From: Mycobacterium sp. SMC-4
Lineage (GTDB): Bacteria; Actinomycetota; Actinomycetes; Mycobacteriales; Mycobacteriaceae
Length of the DNA: 64,000 bases
Assembly: GCF_025263265.1 (NCBI RefSeq)
Contig: NZ_CP079869.1
Coordinates: forward strand, 2,728,001-2,792,000
Direction of reading: 5' to 3'
The position numbers and the translations under genes were made by a program. Below are positions 1-14,803 of this stretch, piece by piece. The number at the start of each line of letters is the position of its first letter. The first letter of the stretch is position 1. Below the pieces are notes generated by a model. The model saw only the letters and a program-made list of their open reading frames with translations, was not told the DNA's origin and did no database searches.

Positions 1-1427
1 CGCTGTCACGCCTGGGCGCGGTCGCGGCGTTGCTGCCTCCCGATGCCGACCTGGCCACCGCGGTGCAACTCTCCGCTGTCACCGAGATCATCGCCGACCC
101 CAGCAGTCTGGACACCGCTCGAAAACTCAACACGCGGGTGCTGGTCCTCGGTGGCGGCGAGTCCCGCGACCTCCATGTTCCGGCCGACGCCGATGTCGTC
201 GACATGGAGCGGATCGACCCCGACCGGGTCGAGCTGCCCGGCTGGTACCGGCCCAATCCCGGTCTGGCGCGCGACCTGGCCTTCGTGGCGTTCAGCACGG
301 TCAGCGGGGAGCTGGTGGCCCGCCAGATCACCAATTACCGGTGGGCGCTGTCGGCGTTCGGCACCGCGTCGGCGGCCAACCTCAGCCGTAGCGACACCGT
401 GTACTGCCTGACTCCGCTGCACCACCAGTCCGGCCTGTTGGTCAGCCTAGGCGGGGCGGTGGTGGGCGGCGCGCGCATCGCGTTGTCGCGGGAACTGCGC
501 CCGGACCGCTTCGTTCAAGAGATCCGCCAGTACGGCGTGACCGTCGTCTCGTACACCTGGGCGATGCTGCGTGAGGTCATCGACGACCCGGCGTTCTCAC
601 TGACCGGTAACCACCCGGTGCGGCTGTTTATCGGCTCGGGGATGCCGGCGGGGCTGTGGAAGCGCGTCGTCGAGGTGTTCGAACCCGCCAACGTCGTCGA
701 GTTCTTCGCGACCACGGACGGGCAGGCCGTGCTGGCCAACGTCAAGGGCGCCAAGATCGGCAGCAAAGGAAGGCCGCTGCCGGGCGGCGGTGAGATCGCG
801 CTGGCGGCCTACGACCCTGAAGAAGATCTGATTCTGGAGGACGAGCAAGGGTTCGTGCGCCGAGCCGACACCAACGAGATCGGCGTGCTGCTAGCCCGTC
901 CGCGCGGCCCCGTCGACCCGCTGGCCTCGATCAAGCGCGGCGTCTTCGCGCCGGCTGACACCTGGGTGTCCACCGAATACCTGTTTCGTCGTGACGAGGA
1001 CGGAGACTATTGGCTGGTCGACAACCGCGCCGCGGTCATCCACACCGCGCGCGGGCCGGTGTTCGCCGCGACGGTCAATGACGCCGTCGGGCGGCTCGGC
1101 GCCGTCGACATGGCGGTCACCTACGGCGTGGATGTCGACGGCGAGACGAAGGCGGTGACCGCGCTGGCGGTGTGTCCGGGCGGCAGTGTCCCGTCGGCGG
1201 ACCTCAGTGAAGCGCTGAACGGGCTGCCCGTCGGCGAAGCGCCTGACCTGGTGCACGTGGTCTCGGATATGACGTTGACCGCCACCTACCGACCACTGGC
1301 CGGGCCCCTGCAGCGGCAGGGCATCCCGAAGCCCTCTCGTAACGCCTGGTATCGCGACCCCGATAGCACTCGGTACAAGCGCTTGACAGGAGCTGCTCGC
1401 AATGGGATCGCCGGCAATCAGTCGTGA
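1..1427 (+). CDS. Acyl-CoA synthetase domain, 3' part of an Rv1683-like bifunctional lipase/fatty acyl-CoA ligase (5' end outside window)
   Basis: The reading frame is open from base 3, so the gene starts upstream of the window; a TTG at 30 is only an internal codon. About 475 residues are visible and they resemble an ANL-fold (AMP-forming) ligase: the large domain has LTPLHHQSG and later GRPLPGGGEIAL, followed by a small C-terminal domain. The usual YGxTE motif is replaced by EFFATTDG, as expected of a diverged family member. In M. tuberculosis the gene ahead of this block is Rv1683, whose N-terminal half is an alpha/beta hydrolase and whose C-terminal half is an acyl-CoA synthetase implicated in triacylglycerol turnover. 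The N-terminal half cannot be seen, so the bifunctional call rests on synteny. Confidence 0.75.
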   Translation, partial: LSRLGAVAALLPPDADLATAVQLSAVTEIIADPSSLDTARKLNTRVLVLGGGESRDLHVPADADVVDMERIDPDRVELPGWYRPNPGLARDLAFVAFSTVSGELVARQITNYRWALSAFGTASAANLSRSDTVYCLTPLHHQSGLLVSLGGAVVGGARIALSRELRPDRFVQEIRQYGVTVVSYTWAMLREVIDDPAFSLTGNHPVRLFIGSGMPAGLWKRVVEVFEPANVVEFFATTDGQAVLANVKGAKIGSKGRPLPGGGEIALAAYDPEEDLILEDEQGFVRRADTNEIGVLLARPRGPVDPLASIKRGVFAPADTWVSTEYLFRRDEDGDYWLVDNRAAVIHTARGPVFAATVNDAVGRLGAVDMAVTYGVDVDGETKAVTALAVCPGGSVPSADLSEALNGLPVGEAPDLVHVVSDMTLTATYRPLAGPLQRQGIPKPSRNAWYRDPDSTRYKRLTGAARNGIAGNQS

Positions 1428-1479
1428 TGCCGGTGCCAGGGCGCGCTGTTAGGCTCGCGCTGTTCGACGAGGAGGGTTG

Positions 1480-2022
1480 ATGTCATCTCAGAGCAGGCGT
1501 CGCACTGCGGCGGTCGCGGTGGCCGCAGCAGCGCTTGCGGGGGTTCTGGCGGCACCCGCCGCGTGGGCCCAGCCGGCCCAGCCTCCGCAGCCGGCCCAAC
1601 CGACCCAGACCGCCGCGGCGGGTCAGCAGCAGGACACTCCGCGCCGGGTCAACCCCGACCAGGTGTTGATGACCATCTCGCAGGAGTATCAGAGCGGTGC
1701 CGGTGGTGGCCAGGTCTCCAAGCTGATCGACCAGGCCATGACGCTGCGGATGCGTGGATTCCGGCCGTCGATGGCCAATGCCCAGGCGCTGGCCGACGCG
1801 CTGGAGCGCCGTCCCAACCAGACCCCGCTGATCGAGGCACTCCGGGCCACGGTGGCCTACCAGCGCAAGTTGATGGCGCAGAGCGCCAACGCGCCGGCCC
1901 AGCAGCCGGGTCCGCAAGGTCCGATCGGACCACAGTCACCCGGTGCGCCCCCGCAGCCGGCATGGGTCCCGGACAATCCGATGCAGGGCTCGCAGATCTT
2001 CCCGATGCCGGGCCGCAGTTGA
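1480..2022 (+). CDS. Small exported Pro/Gln-rich protein of unknown function
   Basis: The product is 180 residues from ATG 1480, with AGGAGG just upstream; a TTG at 1477 is an alternative start. Residues 1-31 form a Sec-type signal peptide: basic RRRR-rich start, Ala-rich core, AAPAAWA cleavage region. A PAQPPQPAQP-type low-complexity stretch follows, then a helical core at about 55-125 (VNPDQVLMTISQEYQ and ALADALERRPNQTPLIEAL), and a Pro-rich tail. I see no catalytic motif. The stop codon overlaps the TTG start of the Trm112-like gene by 4 bp, suggesting one transcript with the genes on both sides. Function unknown; a cell-wall or periplasmic role is only inferred from the signal peptide. 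Confidence 0.75.
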   Translation: MSSQSRRRTAAVAVAAAALAGVLAAPAAWAQPAQPPQPAQPTQTAAAGQQQDTPRRVNPDQVLMTISQEYQSGAGGGQVSKLIDQAMTLRMRGFRPSMANAQALADALERRPNQTPLIEALRATVAYQRKLMAQSANAPAQQPGPQGPIGPQSPGAPPQPAWVPDNPMQGSQIFPMPGRS

Positions 2023-2237
2023 GCGGCGCCGCGCTCGACGAGAAGCTGCTGGCAATTTTGGTGTGCCCGCAGGACCGTGGTCCGCTGCTGTTTGTCGACG
2101 ACTGCTTGTACAACCCTCGGCTGCACCGCAGATACCGCATCGAGGACGACATCCCGGTCCTGCTGGTCGACGAGGCTGTTGCGGTGGACGACAACGAGCA
2201 TCGCCGGCTGATCGCCGCCGCCGAAGGACAGTCCTGA
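2019..2237 (+). CDS. Trm112-family small protein (Rv1684-like)
   Basis: This is a 72-residue protein starting at TTG 2019, inside the stop of the preceding gene. It has the compact Trm112/UPF0434 pattern: DEKLLAILVCPQDRGPLL followed by a YNPRLHRRYRIEDDIPVLL core and an acidic helix. Trm112 proteins are small activating partners of methyltransferases, usually with a zinc ribbon of two CPxC-type pairs. Here only a single Cys of the first pair remains (CPQD) and the second pair is absent, so zinc binding is doubtful, as in other actinobacterial members. It is probably cotranscribed with the downstream lipase, whose GTG lies 6 bp away. Fold assignment is fairly safe; the partner is unknown. Confidence 0.75.
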   Translation: MSGAALDEKLLAILVCPQDRGPLLFVDDCLYNPRLHRRYRIEDDIPVLLVDEAVAVDDNEHRRLIAAAEGQS

Positions 2238-2242
2238 CTGGA

Positions 2243-3292
2243 GTGGTCGAGGAGTCCCTGCGTGTCATCCCCGACGGCACGGCCGATGTGACTGTGCCGG
2301 CGTCGATCGACGGCCTGAGCTACATCGACCCGGACGATCCGGCGATGCCGATGTACCGGGTCATCGCCAACAACCGTCAACCGGTCGCGTTGCGCGATCT
2401 GATGATTGCGCCGGTCCGGTCAGGCTATATCGGCGACGGCCGACAACCCGATCCGGCGTTGGTGCCGCCCAGCGGCGCCGAGGCCGTACCCGACGTCGAC
2501 ATAGACCAGGTGTACCTGCCGGTCCGCGACGGCGTGGCCCGCTGCCAGCTTTACCGGCCCGCCGGCTCGGCGCAACGGCCACTACCGGTGATCGTGTACT
2601 ACCACGGCGGCGGATTCACCGTCGGCTCGTCGGAGGACTGCGATTTCCTGGCCCGCAAACTGGCCATCAGCAACGACGCGCTGGTCGTGTCGGCCAACTA
2701 TCGCTGCGCACCCGAGTTCACCTTCCCGGTGCCCTTCGACGATGCCTTCGACGTCTACGCCTGGGTGGCGACCCACGGTGGCGACATCGGTGCGGACACC
2801 GCACGGGTGGTCGTCGCAGGAGACTCTGCCGGCTCCAACTTCGCCGCCGCGCTGCCGTTGCGTGCCCGCGACGAGGGTGTGCGGATCCCCGATGCAGTGG
2901 TCATGCTAGGTGCGTTCGCCGATTTCCACTTCGAACGGTGGCCCTCGTTCCTCGAGCTCGCACCGCGCGGCATCGTCTACGACATGGCCTTCGCCGGCTT
3001 CATCCGAGGCGCGTACGTCGGTGCCACGCCGTGGGATCACCCGTGGGTCAGTCCCATCGAGGGGCAGTTGGACGGGTACCCACCGGCCGTGGTCATCGCG
3101 GGCACCCACGATCCGATCGTCGATTCGGCCAGGGCATTCGCCGACCGCATCCGCCAGGCGGGCGGCCGGGCTGTCGGCTACTTCCCTGAAGGCATGCCGC
3201 ACGGGTTCTATTTCTTCCCGGGAATCCATCCCGAAGAAGACGTCGCCTACCGCGTCGTCGCCGAGACCCTGGCCGGCGTGCTCAGGGGCTGA
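2243..3292 (+). CDS. Alpha/beta hydrolase, hormone-sensitive-lipase family esterase
   Basis: The protein has 349 residues from GTG 2243; the open frame extends further upstream but would overlap the Trm112 gene. HSL-family hallmarks are clear: the oxyanion-hole motif YYHGGGF, the nucleophile elbow GDSAGSN, a late [10 protein letters not shown] carrying the acidic residue, and GMPHGFYFF with the catalytic His. No signal peptide is present, so it should act in the cytoplasm or on the inner membrane face as a carboxylesterase/lipase. It lies one base from the mpg start in a tight operon that begins with the acyl-CoA synthetase, consistent with lipid turnover. The substrate cannot be told from sequence. 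Confidence 0.88.
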   Translation: MVEESLRVIPDGTADVTVPASIDGLSYIDPDDPAMPMYRVIANNRQPVALRDLMIAPVRSGYIGDGRQPDPALVPPSGAEAVPDVDIDQVYLPVRDGVARCQLYRPAGSAQRPLPVIVYYHGGGFTVGSSEDCDFLARKLAISNDALVVSANYRCAPEFTFPVPFDDAFDVYAWVATHGGDIGADTARVVVAGDSAGSNFAAALPLRARDEGVRIPDAVVMLGAFADFHFERWPSFLELAPRGIVYDMAFAGFIRGAYVGATPWDHPWVSPIEGQLDGYPPAVVIAGTHDPIVDSARAFADRIRQAGGRAVGYFPEGMPHGFYFFPGIHPEEDVAYRVVAETLAGVLRG

Positions 3293-3293
3293 G

Positions 3294-3905
3294 GTGTCTG
3301 CCGAGGAACTCGCGGTCGACCCATTGACCGCAGCGCGGCTGCTGCTGGGGTCGAACCTGATCGGTCGCCAGGTCGACGCCGTCATCGTCGAGGTCGAAGC
3401 CTATGGCGGCCCGGCCGACGGCCCATGGCCGGATGCCGCAGCGCACTCGTTCGGCGGACCCGGACTGCGTAACGCCGTGATGTTCGGTCCGCCCGGACGG
3501 CTCTATGCCTATCGCAGCCACGGAATCCATGTCTGTGCCAACGTGGCGTGCGGGAGCGACGGGGTGGCCGCAGCGGTGCTGCTGCGTGCCGCGGTCGTCC
3601 ACCGGGGCGTCGAGGTTGCCAGCCGCCGGCGCGGTGAACAGGTCAAGCCCGCTGCGCTGGCGCGGGGCCCCGGGAACCTCTGCTCGGCACTCGGCATCAC
3701 GATGGAGGACAACGGGGTTGACCTCTTCGATCCGAGCTCGCCGGTTCGGCTGTCGCTCAATACGCTGCGGGTCGGTGACACCGGGCCCCGGGTCGGGGTG
3801 AGCAAGGCCGCCGACCGGCCGTGGCGGATGTGGCTGCCCGGCCACCCCGAGGTGTCGGCCTACCGGCGCAGTCCACGGGCACCGGGTCCGGGGCTCAGCG
3901 ACTGA
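3294..3905 (+). CDS. mpg: 3-methyladenine DNA glycosylase (AAG/MPG family)
   Basis: The product is 203 residues from GTG 3294, one base after the lipase stop; this matches the length of M. tuberculosis Rv1688. Family features are visible in order: [26 protein letters not shown] with the catalytic glutamate region, [58 protein letters not shown], and a C-terminal [17 protein letters not shown]. The enzyme removes alkylated purines such as 3-methyladenine in base excision repair. It is a single-domain monofunctional glycosylase. tyrS follows after 18 bp, so the two are probably cotranscribed. Confidence 0.93.
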   Translation: MSAEELAVDPLTAARLLLGSNLIGRQVDAVIVEVEAYGGPADGPWPDAAAHSFGGPGLRNAVMFGPPGRLYAYRSHGIHVCANVACGSDGVAAAVLLRAAVVHRGVEVASRRRGEQVKPAALARGPGNLCSALGITMEDNGVDLFDPSSPVRLSLNTLRVGDTGPRVGVSKAADRPWRMWLPGHPEVSAYRRSPRAPGPGLSD

Positions 3906-3923
3906 TGCGGAAAGATCGACGAC

Positions 3924-5198
3924 GTGGGTAGCGACATCCTCGAGGATCTCCAGTGGCGCGGGCTGGTTGCCCAATCCACCGACCGCGATGTACTCGGACA
4001 GGCATTGGCCGGTGGTCCGGTGACGGTGTATTCGGGATTTGACCCAACGGCGCCGAGCCTGCACGCGGGTCACCTGATCCCGTTGCTCACCTTGCGCCGG
4101 TTCCAGCAGGCCGGCCACCGCCCGATCGTGCTCGCCGGCGGCGCGACCGGGATGATCGGCGATCCTCGTGACGTAGGCGAACGCAGTCTGCAGACCGCCG
4201 ACACGGTAGCCGAATGGGCCGGACGCATCCGAGGACAGCTCGAGCGGTTCGTGGAGTTCGACGACTCACCGACCGGCGCGCTGATCGCCGACAATCTGTC
4301 CTGGACGTCCCAGTTGTCGGCGATCGAGTTCCTGCGCGACATCGGCAAGCATTTCTCGGTCAACGTGATGCTCGACCGCGACACCGTGCGGCGCCGGCTC
4401 GACGGCGAGGGGATCTCCTACACCGAGTTCAGCTACATGTTGCTGCAGGCCAACGACTTCGTCGAACTGCATCAGCGGTTCGGTTGCACGCTGCAGGTCG
4501 GCGGGTCCGACCAGTGGGGAAACATCATCGCCGGCGTGCGCCTGGTCCGGCAGAAGTGCGGCACCACGGTGCATGCGCTGACCACCCCACTGGTGACCGA
4601 CTCCGAGGGCCGCAAGTTCGGCAAGTCCACCGGCGGCGGCAGCCTCTGGTTGGACCCCGACATGACCAGCCCATACGCCTGGTACCAGTACTTCATCAAC
4701 ACCTCCGACGCCGACGTTGTCCGCTACCTGCGGTGGTTCACGTTTCTGGACGCAGAGCAACTCAGTGAGTTGGAGCAGGCGACCGCGCAGCGCCCTCACG
4801 AACGCGCCGCCCAGCGGCGGCTGGCGCGCGAGCTGACCACACTGGTGCACGGTGCGTCGGCGACGGCGTCGGTGGAGCACGCCAGCCAGGCATTGTTCGG
4901 ACGAGGCGAGCTCACCTCGCTTGATGAGTCGACGCTCGCTGCAGCGCTGCGTGAGGCCTCGGTGGCCCGGCTCGAACCGGGGGGAGCGGATTCGATCATC
5001 GACTTGTTGGTCGCTACCGGGCTGTCGGCCAGTAAAGGCGCGGCACGGCGGACCCTTGCCGAAGGCGGCGTCGCGGTGAACAACGTGAAGATCGCCACTG
5101 ACGACTGGTTCCCCCGGGACGCGGACTTCTTGCACGGCAAGTGGTTGGTGGTCCGACGTGGTAAACGCAACATCGCCGGCGTCGAGCGTGTCCGCTGA
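3924..5198 (+). CDS. tyrS: Tyrosyl-tRNA synthetase
   Basis: This class I aminoacyl-tRNA synthetase has 424 residues, starting at GTG 3924. The N-terminal Rossmann domain carries the HIGH-type motif in [12 protein letters not shown] and the KMSKS-type signature as KFGKSTGG; tyrosine pocket elements ([32 protein letters not shown]) are intact. The C-terminal S4-like RNA-binding domain begins around residue 355 ([20 protein letters not shown]). It charges tRNA-Tyr in the cytoplasm. The gene is the left border of the rRNA operon: in fast-growing mycobacteria the second rRNA operon, rrnB, lies immediately downstream of tyrS, as here. Confidence 0.97.
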   Translation: MGSDILEDLQWRGLVAQSTDRDVLGQALAGGPVTVYSGFDPTAPSLHAGHLIPLLTLRRFQQAGHRPIVLAGGATGMIGDPRDVGERSLQTADTVAEWAGRIRGQLERFVEFDDSPTGALIADNLSWTSQLSAIEFLRDIGKHFSVNVMLDRDTVRRRLDGEGISYTEFSYMLLQANDFVELHQRFGCTLQVGGSDQWGNIIAGVRLVRQKCGTTVHALTTPLVTDSEGRKFGKSTGGGSLWLDPDMTSPYAWYQYFINTSDADVVRYLRWFTFLDAEQLSELEQATAQRPHERAAQRRLARELTTLVHGASATASVEHASQALFGRGELTSLDESTLAAALREASVARLEPGGADSIIDLLVATGLSASKGAARRTLAEGGVAVNNVKIATDDWFPRDADFLHGKWLVVRRGKRNIAGVERVR

Positions 5199-5341
5199 CG
5201 AGACCCGTGAAAACTGGTATGCGGCAATTTCGAGCTTTCGGGAACAACCCGGTGTTACCCGACGTTGACCAACTCAGAGTCAATGCACCGATCGGTGCCG
5301 CACGCGGCATCCAATCTGAAATAGGCGTCCTAGCAGGCGAT

Positions 5342-5370
5342 TTGACTCTGCGTTATCCCTGACGTAACTT
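5342..5370 (+). promoter_or_regulatory. rrnB promoter (-35 TTGACT, -10 TAACTT)
   Basis: The -35 hexamer TTGACT (5342-5347) and -10 hexamer TAACTT (5365-5370) are separated by exactly 17 bp, matching the SigA consensus used by mycobacterial rRNA promoters. Transcription should start near 5377, giving a leader of about 270 nt before mature 16S rRNA. Confidence 0.8.
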
Positions 5371-5427
5371 ATCGGAGTCGCCGCGACACGGGCCCAGCCC
5401 GGAGAGCGCGGCCGACTCCCAGAGGGA

Positions 5428-5445
5428 AACCCACTTCGGTGGGTT
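5428..5445 (+). promoter_or_regulatory. TTCG-loop hairpin in the rRNA leader
   Basis: AACCCAC (5428-5434) and GTGGGTT (5439-5445) form a perfect 7 bp stem closed by a stable TTCG tetraloop. No T-tract follows, so it is not an intrinsic terminator; a role in leader folding or antitermination complex assembly is more likely. Confidence 0.65.
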
Positions 5446-5522
5446 CCTGATCGTCCGGACGACCTACAGCGGCTTAAACGCCGCGGTTCGTCGCGCGGTC
5501 GAGCGGGTGTGTTGTTTGAGAA

Positions 5523-10736
<5,214 letters not shown>

Positions 10737-10830
10737 AAACCCAAAACCTCGCAACCACACCACGGTCAAACACAACGACCACACCCCACCACCAAAACAC
10801 ACAAAGACTTCACCCAAAAAGTGAATAAAG

Positions 10831-10945
10831 TTACGGCGGTAATAGCGGCAGGGAAACGCCCGGACCCATCCCGAACCCGGAAGCTAAGCCTGCCAGCGCC
10901 GATGATACTGCCCACACGGGCGGAAAAGTAGGACACCGCCGAACA
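10831..10945 (+). rRNA. rrf: 5S ribosomal RNA
   Basis: About 115 nt, beginning TTACGGCGGTAATAGCGGCA and ending GACACCGCCGAACA. The inner segment CCCGAACCCGGAAGCTAAGCC and GATGATACTGCCC is typical 5S. The ends pair (ACGGCGG with CCGCCG). It lies about 94 bp after 23S in the same transcript. Confidence 0.95.
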
Positions 10946-10952
10946 CACATTA

Positions 10953-10994
10953 GAAATCGCCCCCCACGATTACCTGGGGGGCGATTTCCTTTTC
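10953..10994 (+). terminator. rrnB intrinsic terminator
   Basis: GAAATCGCCCCCCA (10953-10966) and TGGGGGGCGATTTC (10975-10988) form a perfect 14 bp stem with an 8 nt loop, followed by CTTTTCTC. It starts 8 bp after 5S and is a classical rho-independent structure, stronger than most mycobacterial terminators. Confidence 0.92.
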
Positions 10995-11056
10995 TCGCGC
11001 GCCATTGAAACTGCTTCAATTGTGTGCCTTTAGGCCCAGCCCGTATCCTTTTCTGC

Positions 11057-11881
11057 GTGTCTCAAGACGATCAGCGCGGTCAGGGCGACCGGCCCCCACG
11101 TCGCGGTGCCGATGCCCGCCGGCAGCGCCCGCGGGATGATCGCCGGTCGGCGCCCCGTTCGTCGGGTCCGCGCCGGGCCCGGCCGGTGCAGCCCAGGCCG
11201 GATGCGGAGGACACAACGCCCAAGGGGCCGCGCATTCCCGACGAGATCGAAGCCCGACAACTCGCACCCGAGATTCGCGGCGAGCTCACCACATTGGATC
11301 GTGGCACGGCCGACATGGTGGCACGACATCTCGTTGCCGCGGGGGAACTGCTCGACGACGATCCTGAAGCCGCGCTGGCCCACGCCCAGGCCGCCCGCGC
11401 TCGCTCCGGCCGCATCGCTGCGGTGCGCGAAGCTGTCGGAATCGCTGCGTATCACTGTGGTGACTGGGCTCAGGCGCTGGCCGAATTTCGCGCCGCGCGT
11501 CGGATGGGCAGCCGATCACCGCTGTTGGCCTTGATCGCCGACTGCGAACGAGGCATCGGACGCCCCGAGCGCGCCATCGAGTTGGGCCGCAGCGCCGAAG
11601 CCGCCGCGCTGACCGGAGACGACGCCGATGAGTTGAAGATCGTCATCGCCGGCGCACGTTCGGATCTCGGCCAGCACGACGCCGCACTGGCCGTATTGGC
11701 CACACCGGAGCTCGATCCGTCCCGCAGCGGTCAAACCGCGGCGCGGTTGTTCTACGCCTATGCCGACACGCTGCTGGTTCTCGGACGCGCCGACGAGGCG
11801 CTGCAGTGGTTCCTGCGTGCTGCCGCGGCCGATCTCGAAGGCGTCACCGACGCCGAAGACCGCGTCACGGAGTTGTCCTGA
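11057..11881 (+). CDS. Tetratricopeptide-repeat protein (Rv1691-like)
   Basis: The product is 274 residues from GTG 11057; a GTG at 11024 would add 11 residues and lies close to the rRNA terminator. The first ~65 residues are Arg/Pro/Gln-rich and look disordered. The remainder is helical with TPR-like repeats: AAGELLDDDPEAALAHAQAARARSGRI, AYHCGDWAQALAEFRAARRM, DCERGIGRPERAIELGRS and YADTLLVLGRADEALQWFLRAAA. No enzyme motif is visible, so a protein-interaction role is likely. The stop overlaps none of the next gene but leaves a single base before its GTG. In M. tuberculosis the same gene follows tyrS-lprJ; here the rRNA operon occupies that interval and no lprJ is seen. Confidence 0.85.
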   Translation: MSQDDQRGQGDRPPRRGADARRQRPRDDRRSAPRSSGPRRARPVQPRPDAEDTTPKGPRIPDEIEARQLAPEIRGELTTLDRGTADMVARHLVAAGELLDDDPEAALAHAQAARARSGRIAAVREAVGIAAYHCGDWAQALAEFRAARRMGSRSPLLALIADCERGIGRPERAIELGRSAEAAALTGDDADELKIVIAGARSDLGQHDAALAVLATPELDPSRSGQTAARLFYAYADTLLVLGRADEALQWFLRAAAADLEGVTDAEDRVTELS

Positions 11882-11882
11882 C

Positions 11883-12887
11883 GTGGCTTCCCTTGTGCAG
11901 CAGCATGATTGTCTGCTGCTCGATCTCGACGGGACGGTGTTCCGCGGACACCAACCCACCCCGGGTGCGGTCGAGACGTTGGCGACGGTGGCGGCACGGG
12001 TCCTCTACGTCACCAACAACGCCTCGCGCGGGGCGGCGCAGGTGGCCGAGCATCTGAGCCAGTTGGGCTTCGCGGCGGTTGCCGACGACGTAGTCACCAG
12101 TGCGCAGAGCGCGGCTCGGCTGTTGGCCGAACAACTCCCTTCGGGCACCAAGGTCCTGGTTGTGGGCACCGAAGCGCTGGCCGACGAGGTGAGCGCGGTG
12201 GGCCTGACGCCGGTACGTCAGTGGGCCGACGATCCCGCCGCTGTCGTCCAGGGGCATTCGCCATCGACCAGCTGGCCCGACCTTGCCGAGGCGGCACTGG
12301 CTATTCGCAGCGACGCGCTATGGGTTGCGGCCAACGTCGACAAGACGCTGCCCTCGGAGCGGGGGTTGCTGCCGGGCAACGGGTCGATGGTCGCCGCACT
12401 GTGCACCGCCACCGATCGCGAACCGCAGGTGGCGGGCAAACCGGCGCCCGCGTTGATGAGAGATGCTCTGTCCCGCGGCGACTTTCGTACACCATTGGTG
12501 GTCGGTGACCGGTTGGACACCGACATCGCCGGCGCCCGGGCCGCGGCGCTGCCCAGCTTGATGGTGCTGTGCGGCGTGCACACGGCCGTGGATGCGATCT
12601 GGGCCGAGCCCGATCAGCGTCCCGACTTCATCGCCGAGGATCTTCGCGCGATCAGCGTCGAGGCCGAGGTGCTGCGGATCGGGACCCAGCCGGACTGGCA
12701 CGTCGACGTCGATGCCGACGCGGTGGTCGTGCGCGCTACCCCCGGCAACGGTTCCACAGAACCGCTGTCGGTGGTCCGCGCCATCGCCGCCGCGGTGTGG
12801 ACCGCCACCCCCGCGGTGCGGCCCCGACCTCTGACGGCAGCCGATGACACGGCCCGACAGGCCATGGCCCGCTGGTCGCTGCTCTGA
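11883..12887 (+). CDS. HAD-family sugar/glycerol phosphatase (Rv1692-like, glycerol-3-phosphate phosphatase)
   Basis: The protein has 334 residues from GTG 11883. HAD motif I is LLLDLDGTVF (Asp nucleophile and acid/base Asp), motif II is the YVTNNAS segment, and motifs III/IV lie around AGKPAPALMRDAL and VVGDRLDTDIAGARAAALPSLMVLCGV. The NagD-like subfamily cap sits between motifs II and III. The M. tuberculosis counterpart Rv1692 was shown to be a glycerol-3-phosphate phosphatase that recycles phospholipid head groups; that assignment is carried over by synteny and similarity. The C-terminal ~75 residues extend beyond the HAD core. The gene follows the TPR gene in an operon-like arrangement. 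Confidence 0.88.
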   Translation: MASLVQQHDCLLLDLDGTVFRGHQPTPGAVETLATVAARVLYVTNNASRGAAQVAEHLSQLGFAAVADDVVTSAQSAARLLAEQLPSGTKVLVVGTEALADEVSAVGLTPVRQWADDPAAVVQGHSPSTSWPDLAEAALAIRSDALWVAANVDKTLPSERGLLPGNGSMVAALCTATDREPQVAGKPAPALMRDALSRGDFRTPLVVGDRLDTDIAGARAAALPSLMVLCGVHTAVDAIWAEPDQRPDFIAEDLRAISVEAEVLRIGTQPDWHVDVDADAVVVRATPGNGSTEPLSVVRAIAAAVWTATPAVRPRPLTAADDTARQAMARWSLL

Positions 12888-12915
12888 GTCGGCATCGACT
12901 AGCGTGTGCACCGAC

Positions 12916-13071
12916 ATGAGTAACGATCCCGACCAGATCCGTGCCCAGATCGCCGAGTTGCTCGGCGATCAGACCGAACCGTCGGTGTCCGAACTCGATG
13001 ATGTGGCCACCCGCCTGGAGGAAGCCCACGACATGCTGGTGCGGGCGCTGGAATCAGTCGAGAAGAGCTGA
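12916..13071 (+). CDS. Small acidic helical protein (Rv1693-like)
   Basis: A 51-residue product from ATG 12916; a GTG at 12904 in frame would add four residues. The sequence is acidic and amphipathic (IRAQIAELLGDQ, LDDVATRLEEAHDMLVRALE), consistent with one or two helices that may form a coiled coil. There is no Cys, signal peptide or membrane segment. It sits between the HAD phosphatase and tlyA, as Rv1693 does in M. tuberculosis, which supports it being a real gene. Function unknown. Confidence 0.8.
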   Translation: MSNDPDQIRAQIAELLGDQTEPSVSELDDVATRLEEAHDMLVRALESVEKS

Positions 13072-13076
13072 TCCTC

Positions 13077-13883
13077 ATGACGCGGCGCGCACGTGTGGAC
13101 GCCGAGCTGGTGCGGCGCGGTCTCGCTCGTTCCCGTCAGCAGGCTGCCGAGCTGATCGGCGCCGGGCGGGTCTGCATCAACGGGATGCCCGCAAACAAGC
13201 CCGCCACAGCTATCTCGGTCGACGCGCGACTGACCGTTCAGGCGGGGGAAACCACCTGGGTCTCGCGAGGCGCGCACAAGCTGATCGGAGCGCTCGACAC
13301 GTTCGGCATTCCGGTCGCCGATCGCCGCTGCCTGGACGCGGGGGCGTCGACCGGGGGTTTCACCGAGGTGCTGCTGGACCGCAACGCGCGCGAGGTCGTC
13401 GCGGTCGACGTCGGATACGGGCAGCTGGCATGGTCGCTGCGCAACGACCCTCGGGTGACGGTCATGGAGCGCACCAACGTCCGGGAGCTCACCGGGGACA
13501 GCATCGGTGGCCCGGTCGACGTGGTGGTCGCCGATCTGTCGTTCATCTCGCTGTCCACGGTGCTCCCGGCGCTGACTTCCTGCGCGTCGCTGACCGCCGA
13601 TATCGTTCCCATGGTGAAGCCGCAGTTCGAGGTGGGCAAGGAGCGCGTCGGGGCAGGCGGAGTGGTGACCGACCCGTGCCTGCGTGCCGATGCGGTGCGT
13701 TCGGTGTCCCACCGGGCCGGTGAAATCGGCTGGCACACCGTCGCGGTGACGGCCAGCCAGCTGCCCGGCCCGGCCGGCAACGTCGAGTATTTCCTGCATC
13801 TGCGCGCCGACACCGCCGCCGCGCTGACCGGTGCCGATCTCGAGGCCGCGATCGGCACTGCCGTCGAGGAGGGTCCGCAATGA
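13077..13883 (+). CDS. tlyA: 16S/23S rRNA (cytidine-2'-O)-methyltransferase TlyA
   Basis: The 268-residue protein starts at ATG 13077. Residues ~3-60 form an S4 RNA-binding domain ([27 protein letters not shown]). The rest is an FtsJ-like Rossmann methyltransferase with the SAM motif [32 protein letters not shown] and [14 protein letters not shown]. TlyA adds 2'-O-methyl groups at 16S C1409 and 23S C1920 (E. coli numbering) at the subunit interface; its loss gives capreomycin resistance in mycobacteria. The gene is intact. Its last codon overlaps the ATG of nadK (ATGA), so the two are translationally coupled. Confidence 0.95.
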   Translation: MTRRARVDAELVRRGLARSRQQAAELIGAGRVCINGMPANKPATAISVDARLTVQAGETTWVSRGAHKLIGALDTFGIPVADRRCLDAGASTGGFTEVLLDRNAREVVAVDVGYGQLAWSLRNDPRVTVMERTNVRELTGDSIGGPVDVVVADLSFISLSTVLPALTSCASLTADIVPMVKPQFEVGKERVGAGGVVTDPCLRADAVRSVSHRAGEIGWHTVAVTASQLPGPAGNVEYFLHLRADTAAALTGADLEAAIGTAVEEGPQ

Positions 13884-14803
13884 GCGCTGAGCGCACCATC
13901 CTGTTGGTCGTGCACACCGGTCGCGACGATGCGACCGAGGTGGCCCGACGCGTCAAGAAGGTGCTCAGCGACAATGCCATCACGTTGCGGGTGCTCTCGG
14001 CCGAGGCCGTCGACCGCGGCCCGGTCCCGCTGGCGCCCGACGACACCCGAGTGCTCGGACCCGACATCGAGGTCGTCGACGCCGACCAGTGCGCCGCGGC
14101 CGGGTGCGAGCTGGTGCTGGTGCTGGGTGGGGACGGCACCTTTCTGCGGGCTGCTGAGCTCGCCCGCAACGCCGAGATCCCGGTGCTGGGAGTCAACCTC
14201 GGCCGCATCGGCTTCCTCGCCGAGGCTGAAGCCGATTCGATCGACACCGTGCTCGAGGCCATCGTCGGACGCGACTACGTCGTCGAAGAGCGGATGACCC
14301 TCGACGTCGCGGTACGCGCGCAAGGCCGGCTGCTCGCCCGCGGCTGGGCGCTCAACGAGGCCAGCCTGGAGAAGGCGCCCCGCCTCGGTGTCATGGGCGT
14401 GGTCTTGGAGGTCGACGGCCGGCCGGTCTCGTCGTTCGGCTGTGACGGGGTTCTGGTCTCCACACCGACGGGCTCCACGGCCTACGCTTTCTCGGCCGGC
14501 GGCCCAGTGCTCTGGCCTGATCTGGAGGCCATCATCGTGGTCCCCAACAACGCCCACGCGTTGTTCGCCCGCCCGATGGTCACCAGCCCCAATGCGCTGA
14601 TCGCGATCGAGGTCGAAGCCGACGGCCACGACGCCGTGGTGTTCTGCGACGGTCGTCGCGAGATGGTGGTGCCTGCGGGCGGCCGTCTTGAGGTGACACG
14701 TTGCGCGACACCGCTGAAGTGGGTGCGTCTGGACAGCGCCCCGTTCACCGATCGTCTGGTGCGCAAGTTCCGCTTGCCGGTCAAAGGGTGGCGCGGACAG
14801 TAG
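13880..14803 (+). CDS. nadK: NAD kinase
   Basis: The product is 307 residues from ATG 13880. It carries the family hallmark [16 protein letters not shown] around residue 86, the conserved [12 protein letters not shown] stretch and the glycine-rich second motif [22 protein letters not shown]. It phosphorylates NAD(H) to NADP(H) with ATP or polyphosphate, supplying cytosolic NADP. It overlaps tlyA by 4 bp and its TAG shares one base with the GTG of recN, giving a tlyA-nadK-recN operon conserved with M. tuberculosis Rv1694-1696. Confidence 0.96.
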   Translation: MSAERTILLVVHTGRDDATEVARRVKKVLSDNAITLRVLSAEAVDRGPVPLAPDDTRVLGPDIEVVDADQCAAAGCELVLVLGGDGTFLRAAELARNAEIPVLGVNLGRIGFLAEAEADSIDTVLEAIVGRDYVVEERMTLDVAVRAQGRLLARGWALNEASLEKAPRLGVMGVVLEVDGRPVSSFGCDGVLVSTPTGSTAYAFSAGGPVLWPDLEAIIVVPNNAHALFARPMVTSPNALIAIEVEADGHDAVVFCDGRREMVVPAGGRLEVTRCATPLKWVRLDSAPFTDRLVRKFRLPVKGWRGQ

